Translations under genes and position numbers: made by a program
In this document: in pieces, positions 9,426-20,161 of the stretch
Position numbering within the stretch: the first letter of the stretch is position 1
How the letters are laid out: each line of letters opens with the position of its first letter
NCBI GenBank assembly: GCA_026075535.2
Contig: AP026542.1
Coordinates: 9,052,001-9,116,000, forward strand
DNA length: 64,000 nucleotides
Direction: 5' to 3'
Source: Tricholoma matsutake
Taxonomy: Eukaryota > Basidiomycota > Agaricomycetes > Agaricales > Tricholomataceae
The notes under the pieces: generated by a model
What the model saw: the letters and a program-made list of their open reading frames with translations, nothing else
What the model was told of the DNA's origin: nothing
Databases searched by the model: none

Positions 9426-11410
9426 TGGGGTATAGCATGGGTGTGGGTAAACCTGCGGTGTTGAGGTCATGGGTTATACAGGTACAGGTACAGTGCCCAA
9501 AATATTGAACCTGTGTCATACTGCACCCATGCACATGGTGTCATGGGTTTTCACGGGTATTGCTAAAGGGCCCAGCTAGCCAGTAACATATCATAGTTTT
9601 ACTTAATTTATATATATCAACCTTTCATTAATTGTACAATGGTCATGAAGTGAAGTGTTGAGACCATGGGAATGTGACTCACAACTGTGATCAAACTTGA
9701 TCGACGTTGTTCAAGTTATCACCACTTGATAATGCCCTAGTAGGTACATAATTTATTTCTCCTTTTCTTAGGAAACTGACACTTGGGATGACTCCATGCC
9801 TGAATTACAACACTGGAGCGCCACATCACACATGAAATCTTGTGTCAATGACTGCCAACTGACCAAGGGGCCTTTCAAAACAATGCAACTAAGTATTTTT
9901 CTTCTCTTTTTAACCTGCTAACATTCTCAGACAATGAAAACTATGCCCCCAATTACACCTCAACAAAACTGCTTTCATTTGCACTTAGGAGGCTGCAGAG
10001 AGGCGTCGGGAGACCAGAGGAGCGGGATACCCACCAGGTGCATCCCCTACACCCATCTCCATCAACACTAACTCAACCCATGCCCAGATGAACTACAAAC
10101 CTAGCACCACATGGAGAGAGACCATCAGGTCAACCAGGTCCAGGACAAGGACCAGATGATGATGACAGACCACCGTCACCACCACCACAGCAGCACCCCA
10201 TTCCACTGCTGTGAGCAACTGCTCATAGGGTGGAAATGGGAGCAATGGGACAGGAATGATGGGGCCAATGGGAGATGAGAGGGAATGAACAACAATGAAA
10301 GGACAATGATGAACCAGATGACAATGAGACAATGGGGGCAAGGAGGGATGGGAATGATGGGGCCAATGGTAGACAAGAGCCAATGAAAGGGCAACAAACC
10401 AGATGACAATGAGACAACAGGGACAAGGATGAGGATGGGATGACAACAATGACGGGAGGCAGGGAGGAGGTGGGGAGAGGAGGGAATCACCATGCCAGGA
10501 AGGGGGATAACAACAATGAAGGAGGACCTGGGAGCCCAGCACCCCACCACCACCATGACAGCACCCCCAACTGCCACTGTGAGCAACTGCTTGTGGGGTA
10601 GAAATGGGGAGTGGGTGGGATGGGACAGTGGGGACAATGAGAAAAACCTGGGGAAAAAGGCCCAAGAGATGTTGACAATGTCTCTTGGTGCTGTAGGTAA
10701 TCTTTTTCTTTCTCATTTCATTTTTTGTTAACTAACAAACTTTTTAGGTACTACTGACAATGACAATGAAGAGGACAAAGGACAGACAACAATGAGGACC
10801 AGAAGATGAGAGGACCTGACGACAATGATGGGGAGGCTAGGGACAATGATGACAAACCACCACCGACTGCCACCACTACCACAACAGCACCCCCATCCAC
10901 TGCTGCGAGCAACTGCTCATGGGGTGGAAATGGGGAGCAATGGGGAGGGGGAGGGGATGGTACAATGATGATGAGAGAGAGGGAATCCAACTGCTGTGAA
11001 GGAGTTTTTGTTGTTGCTCTCATTAATTAATTTTGTGGCCCCTCCCTTGCTTTGCATGAGGGAGGTTAGTTAGTTTAATGAAAAAATTTAATACTTCTGA
11101 GTCTGTTGTCCCTCATGTGAGGCATTATTCAAATAAAAAATCCTTATTGTCTGTAGCTTAGGCAGAGTGTATTTCTAGTTGAGGGTTATACAATACAAAT
11201 ATACTATGTTTAACAATGTAGAACATCAAATACAAGGCAAAAAAAGAGTCAAAACCATGGTGTATACTCATGGTGTTGCACCTGTGGTGTTTCACAACAG
11301 ACCATGGTAAAAACCTGTCACTGCGGTTGCGGTGTTAGAATGGGTATGGTGTACACAGGTACAGGTGCGGTGTGTGAAACTTTACATGGTGTGACCTGTG
11401 CTACACCCTA
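9426..11410 (+). mobile_element. hAT-like nonautonomous DNA transposon (1985 bp)
   Basis: It is flanked by a perfect 8-bp duplication AGCAAGAC (9418-9425 and 11411-11418), the hAT signature. The ends are imperfect inverted repeats: TGGGGTATAGCATGGGT on the left and, read inward on the minus strand, TAGGGTGTAGCACAGGT on the right. Subterminal copies of GGTACAGGT/CATGGTGT-type words recur near both ends. I see no transposase-like ORF. It interrupts element B's gag just before the zinc knuckle; E has the uninterrupted sequence (KKTLNCYSCGG). Strand is arbitrary. Confidence 0.88.
10140..10985. repeat. Three degenerate ~340-bp modules inside the hAT-like element
   Basis: A block with CCACCACCACCACAGC, then CCACTGCTGTGAGCAACTGCTC, then GGGTGGAAATGGGGAG occurs at about 10170-10250, 10535-10615 and 10860-10945. 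The blocks are linked by runs rich in ACAATGA and GGGA. Between the second and third lies an intron-like stretch (about 10696-10746) with GTAATC, a TTAACTAACAA branch-like motif and TTTTTAG. Long minus-strand open frames here are low complexity (Pro/His/Leu) and not convincing genes. Confidence 0.6.
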
Positions 11411-11418
11411 AGCAAGAC

Positions 11419-11929
11419 ACCCACTTGCTATAGCTGTGGAGGCCCTCACTACTCCACAGACACCAAGTATGGGCAACCAGGACCAGCAGCAAAGATGTAT
11501 GCCACTAGAGAAGGGTCAATCTCTCCGATTGACTGACAAGCTACTCATCAGAGTAGCAAAGAAGGTGATGAACACCATCCATGCCCTAATAAGGACTTGG
11601 ACTCTCAGTCTGCATCGAAAGAACGATTCGCTGCTGCACATAGTGACTCAGAGAGTGATTCTCCCTCTAAGTACAGTTCTGCCTTATCAGGCATGAACCC
11701 TTATGGTTTGCAGTACAGTTCTGAAGGTGAACTGTACAACCTTGAATCTGACACTGGGCATAACCCCAGTGATGAATCTGAATCAGAACACTTTGGAGTG
11801 ATCTGAGAAACTCTCTTGGAGTATGACTCTGATAGCTGTCCATCTGCCCAGTCAGTTTCCAACTCTGAGGAGGACTCAGAAAATGAGATGGAGAGGAAAC
11901 CTCTGTCATTTTCTGAATGACTAGGTGTC
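11419..11929 (+). pseudogene. gag: gag zinc knuckle and gag-pol linker of element B
   Basis: Directly after the hAT-like insertion the frame resumes with KTPTCYSCGGPHYS, a CX2CX3H knuckle whose final Cys is lost in B but present in E (DKGC). A Ser/Glu-rich acidic linker follows (11597-11805, SDSESDS and similar), ending at TGA 11803-11805 and continuing toward the protease. The knuckle binds the genomic RNA in related elements. Confidence 0.7.
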
Positions 11930-12462
11930 ATGATTGACAACCTTTTCAAAAACAAGCTGCACTTCAAGGGCATGACTACTTTGAGGAAATTCTCAAAGAA
12001 AATCAAATGTCCTCCTCGCACTGAGGAAGAAAACAAGTGCTTTGTTGCGAGGATGAAACTTCACAACCTTGAAGCATACATACTGCTCAATTCTGGCTGT
12101 ACAACAGATTCCATTTCACCTGAATTTGCCATGTCAGCAAATTTGAAAGCCATGAACTGGAAGAACCAGTGCCCTTACAACTGGGCACTGTGGGCAGCTG
12201 TTCGAAGATAAACTTTGGACTCTTCACCAATTTTGAGATCAGTGGAGTGGAGAACACCCACTACTTTGATGTTGTTAACATTGATAGGTACAATGCCAGT
12301 CTAGGCACCATGTTCATGAGAAAACACAGTATTGTCCTAGACTTTGAACACGACAAAGTTTGCGTTAAGGGAAAGCACCTTGATACAGTAATCAAGGGCC
12401 CAAACACATTCATGCAAGCCAGATGGCATGCTATGTGTCCTCAACCTCCAAAGGATGAGTGA
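11930..12462 (+). pseudogene. pol: Protease of element B with mutated catalytic Asp
   Basis: Homologous to the protease of E. The active-site loop reads LLNSGCTTD instead of LLDSGCT; the Asn codon is AAT at 12089-12091. A one-frame shift near 12170-12210 separates the second half (INFGLFTNFEI, HYFDVVNIDRYNASLGTMFM), which matches E closely. Loss of the aspartate should abolish processing of Gag-Pol. The change is G to A at a CpG if the ancestor was CTC GAT. Confidence 0.85.
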
Positions 12463-12546
12463 CTCTGTAGTGGCCACCCAGCCACTAGAAAGAAAAAAGA
12501 CCCAGACAAAACTGTTCCAAGTTCTACACAGGCCCAGCCTCCCTCT

Positions 12547-13938
12547 GTGAAATGGAGGAAAGTAGAAATTGAAGAAGTGGACAATGTTGACAAACATCGT
12601 CCATCAGGCTTGAAGATATCAGACCCCATGTTACTGGGACCTGACAAGGAGCCTGACAGTGACAACGATGATGACGATCTGGAAGAGATCGTCCATGAAT
12701 TCACTCAGGATCGATTTCCTGAGGGCCCTCACTTTGAACCTCTTGGGTTCAACCCTTCCATTCCTGCAATACTACTGCTGGAACAAGTCAACAATTTGAA
12801 CGATGTCCTCTTTGCAATATGTGAAGACTTGGCAGATAAAGCCAAATCCAAAGGTCCTCTTTCCAAAAAAAACCTTCCACGCCTCCATGAGGAGTGGAAA
12901 CAGTGCTGTCAGGACATCCTAAATGGTCTACCTGATAGACTACCTCCCCTGAGGGAGATAAACCACCACATCCCATTAGTGGATGAGAAGAAGAAGTATA
13001 ACTACTATCTTCCAAAATGCCCAGACTCAATGAGGAAACCCCTTGCTGAGAAAATCACTAAATATTGCAAAGCAGGGTGATGGCACCCTGCTTGAGCAGA
13101 GCAAGCTGCTCCAATGCTTGTAGTTCCCAAGAAAATGGGAACGATTTGCACTGTGATCAACACAGTGAAATGTAATGCAAACATGGTGAAAGATGTTACA
13201 CCATTTCCTGATCAAGACTTGATTTGTCTTGATGTTGCTCGAGCAAAATATCACTCAAAGATTGATCTCTCAGATGCATATGAGCAAGTCCAAGTTGAGC
13301 CTGAAGACCACCTTTTTGACAATCCAGGGCATTTATGAAAGTCTTGTTATGCAACAAGGTGACTGTAATGCACCATCAACCTTTCAAAGGTTGATGAACT
13401 CTATATTCTGAGATTACATCAGAGTATTTATCCACACATACTTGGATGACATCTTCGTGTTCAGTGACATGGTTGAGGAACACCAGAAACATCTGGAGCT
13501 TGTGTTTAACAAACTTTGCAAGCATTCTCTGTACCTTCGTGCAGAGAAGTGTGAACTCTACACTGAAAAGGTAGAGTGTTTCAGACATAAGATTGACGAG
13601 CACAGCCTAGATGCAGACAGTGATAAGATGGCCCATATATGAGAGTGGAAAACACCTCATAACTATCACGAAGTCCAGAGATTCTTGGGACTTGTGCAAT
13701 ATCTGGCACACTTTTTGCCAGATATCAGTGCCTACACCAGTCCGCTCTCTGCGATGACTAAAAATGGTGCCTCCTTCCTGTGGTGACCATTACACAATCA
13801 CTGCTTCCAGATGATTAAACACATCTGCTGCACAACACCAGTGCTGAAGCCAATTGACCCAGAATCACCTGAACCAGTCTGGGTGATCTGTGATGCCTCA
13901 GTCTGTGGGACTGGGGCAATGTATGGTCAAGGACCTGA
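12547..13938 (+). pseudogene. pol: RT and start of RNase H of element B
   Basis: It starts with an acidic linker and the pre-RT segment (LPRLHEEWKQCCQDILNGLPDRLPP). The RT itself includes MLVVPKKMG, VINTVKC, KIDLSDAYEQV and the catalytic YLDDIFVF box (13440-13463). Stops and shifts occur at 13078, around 13310-13345 and at 13639. The RNase H begins with WVICDASVCGTGAMYGQG near 13880. The active-site aspartates of RT and RNase H are still present. Confidence 0.85.
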
Positions 13939-14709
13939 GTGGCAGACTTGCCACCCTGCAGGGTTCTTGTCCAAGAAATTCTCAGATGCTCAAAGAACTA
14001 CCATACCTTTGAGCATGAAACCATTGCTATACTTGAGGCCCTCCTCAAGTGGGAAGACAAACTGATCAGTAGATGCATTTACATTGTCACCAATCAAAAA
14101 GCTCTGGAATTCTTCCAGACCCAGTGCAGACTTTCTGCTAGGCAGATGCAATGGATGGAATATCTATCACATTTTGACATTGACATTAGATATGTTAAAG
14201 GCAAACTGAACAAAGTAGTGGATGCTCTGTCCCGATACTATCGATTTGACTCTTGGGATGATGCCCCATTAGTCCAACACTACATCTTTGCAGATGTCCA
14301 TCTCAATCCTAACCACGAGGACCTCTCATGGGATCGACACCTCAAACTGAAGAATCAAGTAATTGAGACTCGCTCTGCAGCTGCCCAGCAGAAGCGAGTC
14401 GGTGAACAGCTTAGAGCTCTTCATGAACTTATCAAAGAGCAAGACATAGCTGCAGCCAGAATGACTGTGAATTCTGAAAAAGCAAATCTGTCTTCTTCTA
14501 ACAACCAACAATCAGAGGATAACCCTTTGATTTATGCATCTCAGGCTAAAGGGCCTGATCTTCACATCCACATATCAGAGTTAGATCCTCTGAATGACAA
14601 TATCTGGAAAAAATATGTCAACAACAAAGTTTTTAAGAAGGTTCTTGAAAAACCAGAAGACCACCCGGATTTCAGTATCTGGGACAGCTGCATCTGGAGG
14701 AAGAACTGA
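13939..14709 (+). CDS. pol: RNase H C-terminus and tether to integrase, element B
   Basis: Open frame of 256 codons. It contains the RNase H FEHETIAILEAL segment (Glu/His), the ITNQKALEFFQTQ-type strand and the RQMQWMEYLSHFDIDIRYVKGKLN-to-DALSRYY motif that ends Ty3-type RNase H. A poorly conserved helical tether of about 140 residues rich in Gln/Ala follows before the integrase zinc finger. The first RNase H aspartate lies just upstream in another frame, so a shift near 13990 separates the two halves. Confidence 0.82.
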   Translation: MADLPPCRVLVQEILRCSKNYHTFEHETIAILEALLKWEDKLISRCIYIVTNQKALEFFQTQCRLSARQMQWMEYLSHFDIDIRYVKGKLNKVVDALSRYYRFDSWDDAPLVQHYIFADVHLNPNHEDLSWDRHLKLKNQVIETRSAAAQQKRVGEQLRALHELIKEQDIAAARMTVNSEKANLSSSNNQQSEDNPLIYASQAKGPDLHIHISELDPLNDNIWKKYVNNKVFKKVLEKPEDHPDFSIWDSCIWRKN

Positions 14710-15775
14710 GGTGGTGAGGATGACTTGTGCATCCCCACCTCCACTTCCAAAGGTATGACCCTACATGGTCATATAATCAAACAAGCCCACACCATTGTGG
14801 GACATTTCAGATCCCTCAAAACTTCGGAATATATCCAATGTTGGTATTGGTGGCCTTGACTTCAGTATGAAGTTGAGAAATACTGTGATTCTTGTGAGCA
14901 TTGCATACACTAAAAAGGAGAATACCAGTCCCTGTGAGGCAAACTGCACTCACTCCCAACTCTCTTGAGACCATGGGAGTCAATTGGTATGGACTTCATC
15001 AGACCCTTTCCAGAGTCCAAAGGATACAATTACCTTTGGGTAATTATTTGCCAATTGTCATCAATGGTTCACCTAATACCAGTGAACATGATAACGACAG
15101 CATCTGAACTATCTCCCACATCCGTGAAGGAGATTGTCCATTTACATGGACTCCCTGGCTTGATCATGTGCAATCAAGATTTGAAATTCACATCCAAATG
15201 GTGGCATGAAGTGCACCATATCTTGGACGTCAAGATACTTATGTCAACTTTGTTCCATCCTCAAATGGATGGACTGATGGAACATGCAAATTGTTTGATC
15301 ACTCAGATACTCCGAGTGTTCACTGTGTCCAATCAGAAAGATTGGGTTAAGTTCCTTGCCTTGGTAGAGTTTGCCATAAACTCTACTATCAACAGAGCAA
15401 TGGGGATGGCCCCATTTGAAATCAACTATGGTTTCTTGCCTTGTATGATGCAAGAACTCCCTTCCACTGAATGCATTCCTCCCGGTGTGCATATGTACTT
15501 CTGCCATGAACACACTGCAAAACATGGCTGTTGCTCATGACAGTATCATTGCTGAAAGAGTTTTTCAGCAACACTATGCCAACAAGCATTGGTGCAAAGA
15601 GCCTGATATTAAACAAGGAGACCTTGTTTACTTGTCCACAAAAAACCTTGTGCTCCCAAAAGGACATGCAAGTAAACTATTACCTAAATTTGTAGGACCC
15701 TACAAGGTCTTACAAGCATTACACGAAACATCCAACTATGTGTTGCATCTCCCAAAGGAATTGAAATGCTGGTAA
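14710..15775 (+). pseudogene. pol: Integrase of element B
   Basis: The HHCC domain (HIIKQAHTIVGHF, then CDSCEHC) lies at about 14765-14905 with stops inside it. The catalytic core follows from about 14965: Asp in GMDFIRPFPES, a second acidic region NQDLKFTSKWW where the usual SDRD has degraded to NQD, and the HPQMDG block. The C-terminal part has GDLVYLSTKNL and GPYKVLQALH. It is inactivated by stops and altered catalytic residues. Confidence 0.85.
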
Positions 15776-15793
15776 TTACACCAGTGTTTCCAT

Positions 15794-16099
15794 GTGAGTC
15801 TGCTAAGACCTCACCATCCTAATGACGATGCATTGTTTCCCAACAGGCATTACCCAGACACTTATGACTTTGGTGCCCCTGATGACACCAAATGGTTTGT
15901 TGAAGAAATCACAGCCCACAAGTGGTGTGACCATACAATCCAATTTGAAGTCAAGTGGAGTCTAGGTGACACCACTTTGGAACCTTTAGCGAACTGCAAT
16001 GATCTTGCAGTGCTGGATGCCTACTTGGCCCTCATGGGTGCCAAAGACTGGCAAGACTTGCCAAGACACACAGCTGGTACTGCATGTCAACGGAATTAA
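15794..16099 (+). CDS. pol: Chromodomain of element B
   Basis: C-terminus of pol, 101 codons. WFVEEITAHKWCDHTIQFEV, then KWSLGDTTLEPLANCNDLAVLDAYL has the chromodomain pattern of hydrophobic strands followed by a helix. In E the same domain reads DTTWEPL, keeping the aromatic-cage Trp; in B that Trp is Leu. Stop TAA at 16097-16099. The next ORF starts about 120 bases later. Confidence 0.82.
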   Translation: MSLLRPHHPNDDALFPNRHYPDTYDFGAPDDTKWFVEEITAHKWCDHTIQFEVKWSLGDTTLEPLANCNDLAVLDAYLALMGAKDWQDLPRHTAGTACQRN

Positions 16100-17541
16100 C
16101 AACTTGGAAATTTCCAAGTCACATCAGACATGTGATGTGCCCAACGTGTTTTCAAACTCTGCTGCTGTATAGCACAACATGCGGAGTTCCAATTTTTTCT
16201 CTAGGCTGCTTGGTACACTACCTTGGCAAATATTCCACCAGACAAAGATGACTCCATGGGGGACAACAACAACAACAAAAAACAACCACCTCACCAGAAG
16301 CATGAGACTGGCCCCAGTGGCCAGTCTTGAAAGGGGAAGCAGAAGCAGAGAGAGCTTGAGCCAACAGGCTCGAGCAGCACCAACACTCGATGCCACCACT
16401 TGCCAAGCCCTGGCAAGATTGAAGAAGTCATCAGCTCCAGCCAATGTACTGCTAGAGATGATCAAAACCAGCGAGCTGGTGTAGGCACCAGCTTATCCAC
16501 CACCAAAGGATGGAGGATTTATGGTGAAGGAATTATCCTTCACCAAGGCACTTGCAATATTTGCAAGAGCTATGCTATGCACGTGTCCACACACGTATAT
16601 GACCATGATGAGGAATATTTCGACATGAAGGAATGTCAAGATGCAGGTATTAACTCTGGCGTACTTGCCAGAGCTGATCATGTTTATGATGAATACGAGA
16701 AGGACATTTATGCCCTCCAGGAGACCATCCAGAACCTGGAGGATGAGAATGAGCAGCTGAAAGAGGAGCTTGATGGCTGAATGTCCAAACAAGCTCATAC
16801 TCATGAACCTTCTCCTTACCCTGAGAGACCTCAGGGTAACTCATATGCAAGCACCACTGTCCAGCCTGCACCTCCTCCTGCTCCCCACCCCACTGTCCCT
16901 GATGAGGACATTAACATGAACAAGGTTTACCCACCTCTTCCAACTCTTCCTCCACTGAGGTATACTTCCTTGGTACCTGATTACCCCAGGACGGCAAACT
17001 GGTGAGTGGCTCCCAAGTGCATGGCCAGGTCCCGACCTCCATTCCTCAGAACACTGAGGAATTTGATGCTTGGTCCTGGATGGCTCATACCTCTGGGAAT
17101 TATCCCATGTTTGAATGAATGCATGAGTATATGCAGTTTGTTAATGACACTCCCACAGGGGCATGAATGCCCCTGATGATTTATGCTTTAGCCCACTGGA
17201 GGTTACCCAGTTGGTGTGCAGTTTGCACCGACTCAACGACCCTCATCGCCTGGAGCAACCCTTGCTCCTGGACTCTGCTGAAGTGTGGGCACAGTTTATG
17301 CACTGACACTTGTACCAGTGGCAGCACCACCCTGGTACCCTTCTTGTTGAATGGAGGGTTTTACTCCCTCATGTCAGGGGACAATTCCTGCTCCATCAAC
17401 AAATTCCTTCAGGGCTCTCCCATGAAGTCAAACTTCTCCTCTACCTTTGTATTGTGAAGGTACTTGCTACACCAGGCTTGTACCAACAGATTCGAGAGCG
17501 GGAATGCCTCACTCTGTCTCCCATGCGCCATCAGCAGCCTA

Positions 17542-17816
17542 TGTTGGAGCAGACTATATACACTGCACAGGGGAAGAGACAACATGTTCCTTACAACCTA
17601 CCTGGGGTTTAGTTAGACTTACAGCTAGGTGTTAGCAGAGGTAAGAACACTGTATTCCTACTACGGTACAGGTTCTCCTTATATACATAATAATAAGGAT
17701 GTCACATGACTCAGGAATGTGTTTACCACATGTATGCACAGTAAGCGCAGTAACATGTGTATGCTGCATGTATTGCCTCATGTATGCAGCATGTATCTCA
17801 GGGTTTAATTTCAATA
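17542..17816 (+). repeat. Solo LTR S4 (275 bp) in ORF3 of element B
   Basis: It begins TGTTGGAGCAG and ends TTTCAATA, flanked by the perfect duplication GCCTA (17537-17541 and 17817-17821). The ORF3 of E is continuous here (around 41316-41340), confirming an insertion. Family unknown; it does not match the other LTRs in the window beyond the TGTTG end. It contains ACATGTATGC-type inverted words near its right end. Confidence 0.78.
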
Positions 17817-17866
17817 GCCTATGCCAATGACTAACAATTGAATCACCATCGAGGACGTCATCAGAC

Positions 17867-18145
17867 TAGTGTTGCCACAGCTTGAGCCACATTTTTTGCT
17901 ATCTTGGGAAATAAATTACGTAAAATCACTAAAATATTTGAGGAGCTAGATCCCATCAAAAGCCGAGGGGTCTCCTGCCAACTCTAAATGATCAGAGAAG
18001 TGGTTCCTGAGATATTCTGGTGGCTTAGAGTTGGCAGGAGACCCCTCAGCTTTTGATGGGATCTAGCTCCTCAAATATTTTAGTGATTTTATGTAATTTA
18101 TTTCCCAAGATAGCAAAAAATGCGGCTTGAGCCATGGCAACACTA
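17867..18145. mobile_element. Foldback MITE, copy 1 (279 bp)
   Basis: Two arms of about 120 bp form a near-perfect inverted repeat around a spacer of roughly 40 bp. The termini are TAGTGTTGCC and GGCAACACTA, and the 8-bp duplication CATCAGAC (17859-17866 and 18146-18153) is perfect. The 8-bp duplication and TAGTG-type end suggest mobilisation by a hAT transposase. Removing it restores IEDVIRHLTSMGV in ORF3, matching E. A transcript would form a long hairpin. Confidence 0.92.
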
Positions 18146-19299
18146 CATCAGACACCTCACCTCCATGGGAGTTTCAGATGCTGAAGTCCAAGAAGGATCT
18201 CACTATGCTGTTGGCTGGCTTACAGTGATGGCAACTGCCAACTCCTCCCATTTGGAAAAGTCCTCCATCGCTGCAGACATCGTGCGATGTCTGCATCAAT
18301 ACCCCAACACCTGATCAGAGGATGCACCTCTGATGTCTGAGTCCTGGTGGTTGACCACTGGGCCTAATGATGTGGCCCTTTGAGAGGCATGTTGAAAAAG
18401 AAAAAGAGACCCTACCATTTCCACCCAGGGCAGAGCTCCTCCTCATTCAGGACGACCTCATCCTGAATACATGACTTCTACAGCCCCATCCTCTGGGTTT
18501 TCCAGTGGACTTTCTGCCTCCATACATGCGAGTACTTCTCGTGTGGACAATACACCTCCCCCCAGTGCTGGGCCCTCTCACGGGCATGGCTCAACCACTC
18601 CTCCTCCAGGGGAAACCTCCCTGGAGAATGACCCATCCAATGGGTCCCTGATGTTGTCAAGCCCACTCCAGGCCAGAAGAGGGCAATGAAGAAGGCGAGG
18701 CGGATTGCCACCAGCATACCTCCTAATGGGTACAAGAAGCCCATTAGCAAAATCATCCCTGTTGTGTCTAACAAGCCACAAAAAGTTAGAGACCTGGATG
18801 ACAATGGTGACTCCACCTTCCATCTCTGACTCCTCAGAAGACAGTGAGACTCTCACCATTGAGCCAACCCACTTCCCATCTGTCCCTTTTGATGAAGGGC
18901 AGACAACTGACACATCCGCTCTGTGGAACTCCCCAGAGACACCTATCTCTCAACTTTCCTCATTGGTTTCTAACCACAAGACCTAACTCCTGTCCTCTGC
19001 ACCTGACTATGAGCATGAGATTCCTGTTACTACCTTGGAGGAAATCTGCGCAATGTTGGTGGACTCTAACCTCCCTGAATCCTCATTGACCCTCGATGAG
19101 TCTAAAATATCATCATTGAACCTCAACGATACCTACATCCCTGATGACCCTCCCAAATAAGGTCATTGCATTTTTTTATAAACAAACTGACTGTGTCATT
19201 GTACCCCAATGATACCCATATCTTTAATGATCCTCTTTGAGGCTGTTCTCTTACTCAAAACATCATGCTTCTCCCCTGGATGAAGCCTAAGGGGGAGGG

Positions 19300-19495
19300 T
19301 GTGGTGACCCGGGGCTTGACCCTGTGTTTGTATATATTATAATTCTATGCTATTGCCTTGGCTGGCCCCTATAAAGGGACCAGCCTTCTTATTACATAAA
19401 CAATCTTTTTACATTCACTACCATACATGAACAATATATGTTATTTGTGTTCCTTGGTGTATGATCTTAAGAAGACCCCCCTCTGACTCACGACA
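19300..19495 (+). repeat. 3' LTR of element B
   Basis: Same length (196 bp) as the 5' LTR and about 95% identical by eye. It is preceded by the polypurine tract AAGGGGGAGG (19290-19299) and followed by the duplicated ACCTG. The palindromic TATA box is preserved. Confidence 0.93.
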
Positions 19496-19725
19496 ACCTG
19501 AGCATGCTACCTATGTGTGGTGGTGCTTCATGTACTACATGTCATCTCCATGAAGGGTGGGTATCTGCAGGGTTGCCATAAAGGATCCCACAGAAAGCCG
19601 ACCAATCTCCATGAACCTTAGTGGTTCATCCTCTACTAGGCAGTGTTAGCATGGGATTATTGCCAGAGACCTGTGGTGAGGGGTGCTGTGAATATCCATT
19701 GGGAAACCTGTGGGTTTCTGCAGAC

Positions 19726-20161
19726 TATAAGGGCAACCTCAGCCTCTAGCAAAGGGAAATCCAAAGTTAAAATTATACTACATATTACAGGGATTGGAGG
19801 TGCACCTAGCAAAGGAAAATCCGAAGAGAAAACTCTGAGGACCCCTTTGCCAATGCCCAGTATATGTGAAGACTGCAAAAATCAAATAATAATCTAAAAA
19901 TAGAAAAGGCAGAGATAGGCAGATCAAGGCTGCCAAATTACATCATACCAAGGGGTAGATGTTGGAAGGGGTGCTCCACCTCTAAATATAAAACCATCAA
20001 CATGCACAAATGTGATAGAAAGGGAAATTAGTAATAAAATAAGGAAAAATCATAGAAAATGAAGAATAGAAGGAAATGAAGTGAGGAAAAATATAGGATG
20101 AACATAAAAAATAGGAGAAGCACACAGGGCACCCCCCTGAGTCCTCCCTAGTCCCCTTACA
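19726..20161 (-). repeat. Solo LTR S2 of the C/D family (436 bp)
   Basis: On the plus strand it starts TATAAGGGCAACCTC and ends AGTCCCCTTACA, the reverse complement of the C and D LTRs. Flanks are CAGAC (19721-19725) and CAGAT (20162-20166), one transition apart, as expected for an aged duplication. No internal retrotransposon sequence accompanies it, so it is the product of LTR-LTR recombination. It is inserted in solo LTR S1. Confidence 0.88.

Larger units (their letters stand above)
16223..19160 (+). pseudogene. Third ORF (ORF3) of element B, about 790 codons before insertions
   Basis: It sits between the chromodomain and the 3' LTR, the env position. The start is TTG (16223-16225) where E has ATG. 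Parts in order: a Ser/Gln-rich N-terminus; a CNICKSY pair of cysteines followed by HVYDHDEEYFD (about 16550-16630); a coiled coil (ALQETIQNLEDENEQLKEELDG, about 16710-16780); a Pro-rich region; a conserved block around ALAHWRLP and IEDVIRHLTSMGV; and an Asp/Ser-rich C-terminus ending at TAA 19158-19160. Solo LTR S4, a foldback MITE and several stops interrupt it. Both family members keep the same plan, so it was a real gene of the element. I do not recognise its function. Confidence 0.72.
6733..19495 (+). mobile_element. Element B: complete Ty3/Gypsy chromovirus with a long third ORF
   Basis: Two 196-bp LTRs (6733-6928 and 19300-19495) flank gag, protease, RT/RNase H, integrase, chromodomain and a third ORF. 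The target duplication is ACCTG (6728-6732 and 19496-19500). B is inserted in solo LTR S1. It contains three later insertions: a hAT-like element (9426-11410), solo LTR S4 (17542-17816) and a foldback MITE (17867-18145). Element E on the minus strand is a second member of the family and supplies empty-site versions of these loci. The LTRs differ at roughly nine positions. Many stops and a mutated protease aspartate show B is inactive. Confidence 0.95.

Noticed and set aside
10093..10716. Minus-strand 207-codon frame in the hAT-like element
   Set aside because: Low-complexity Pro/His/Leu/Ser sequence from the repeated modules; no transposase or other domain, and overlapping frames are equally open.
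17640..17816. Hairpin-rich ATGTATGC repeats as a possible ncRNA
   Set aside because: They lie within a solo LTR (S4) fixed by a perfect GCCTA duplication, so no separate RNA gene is needed.
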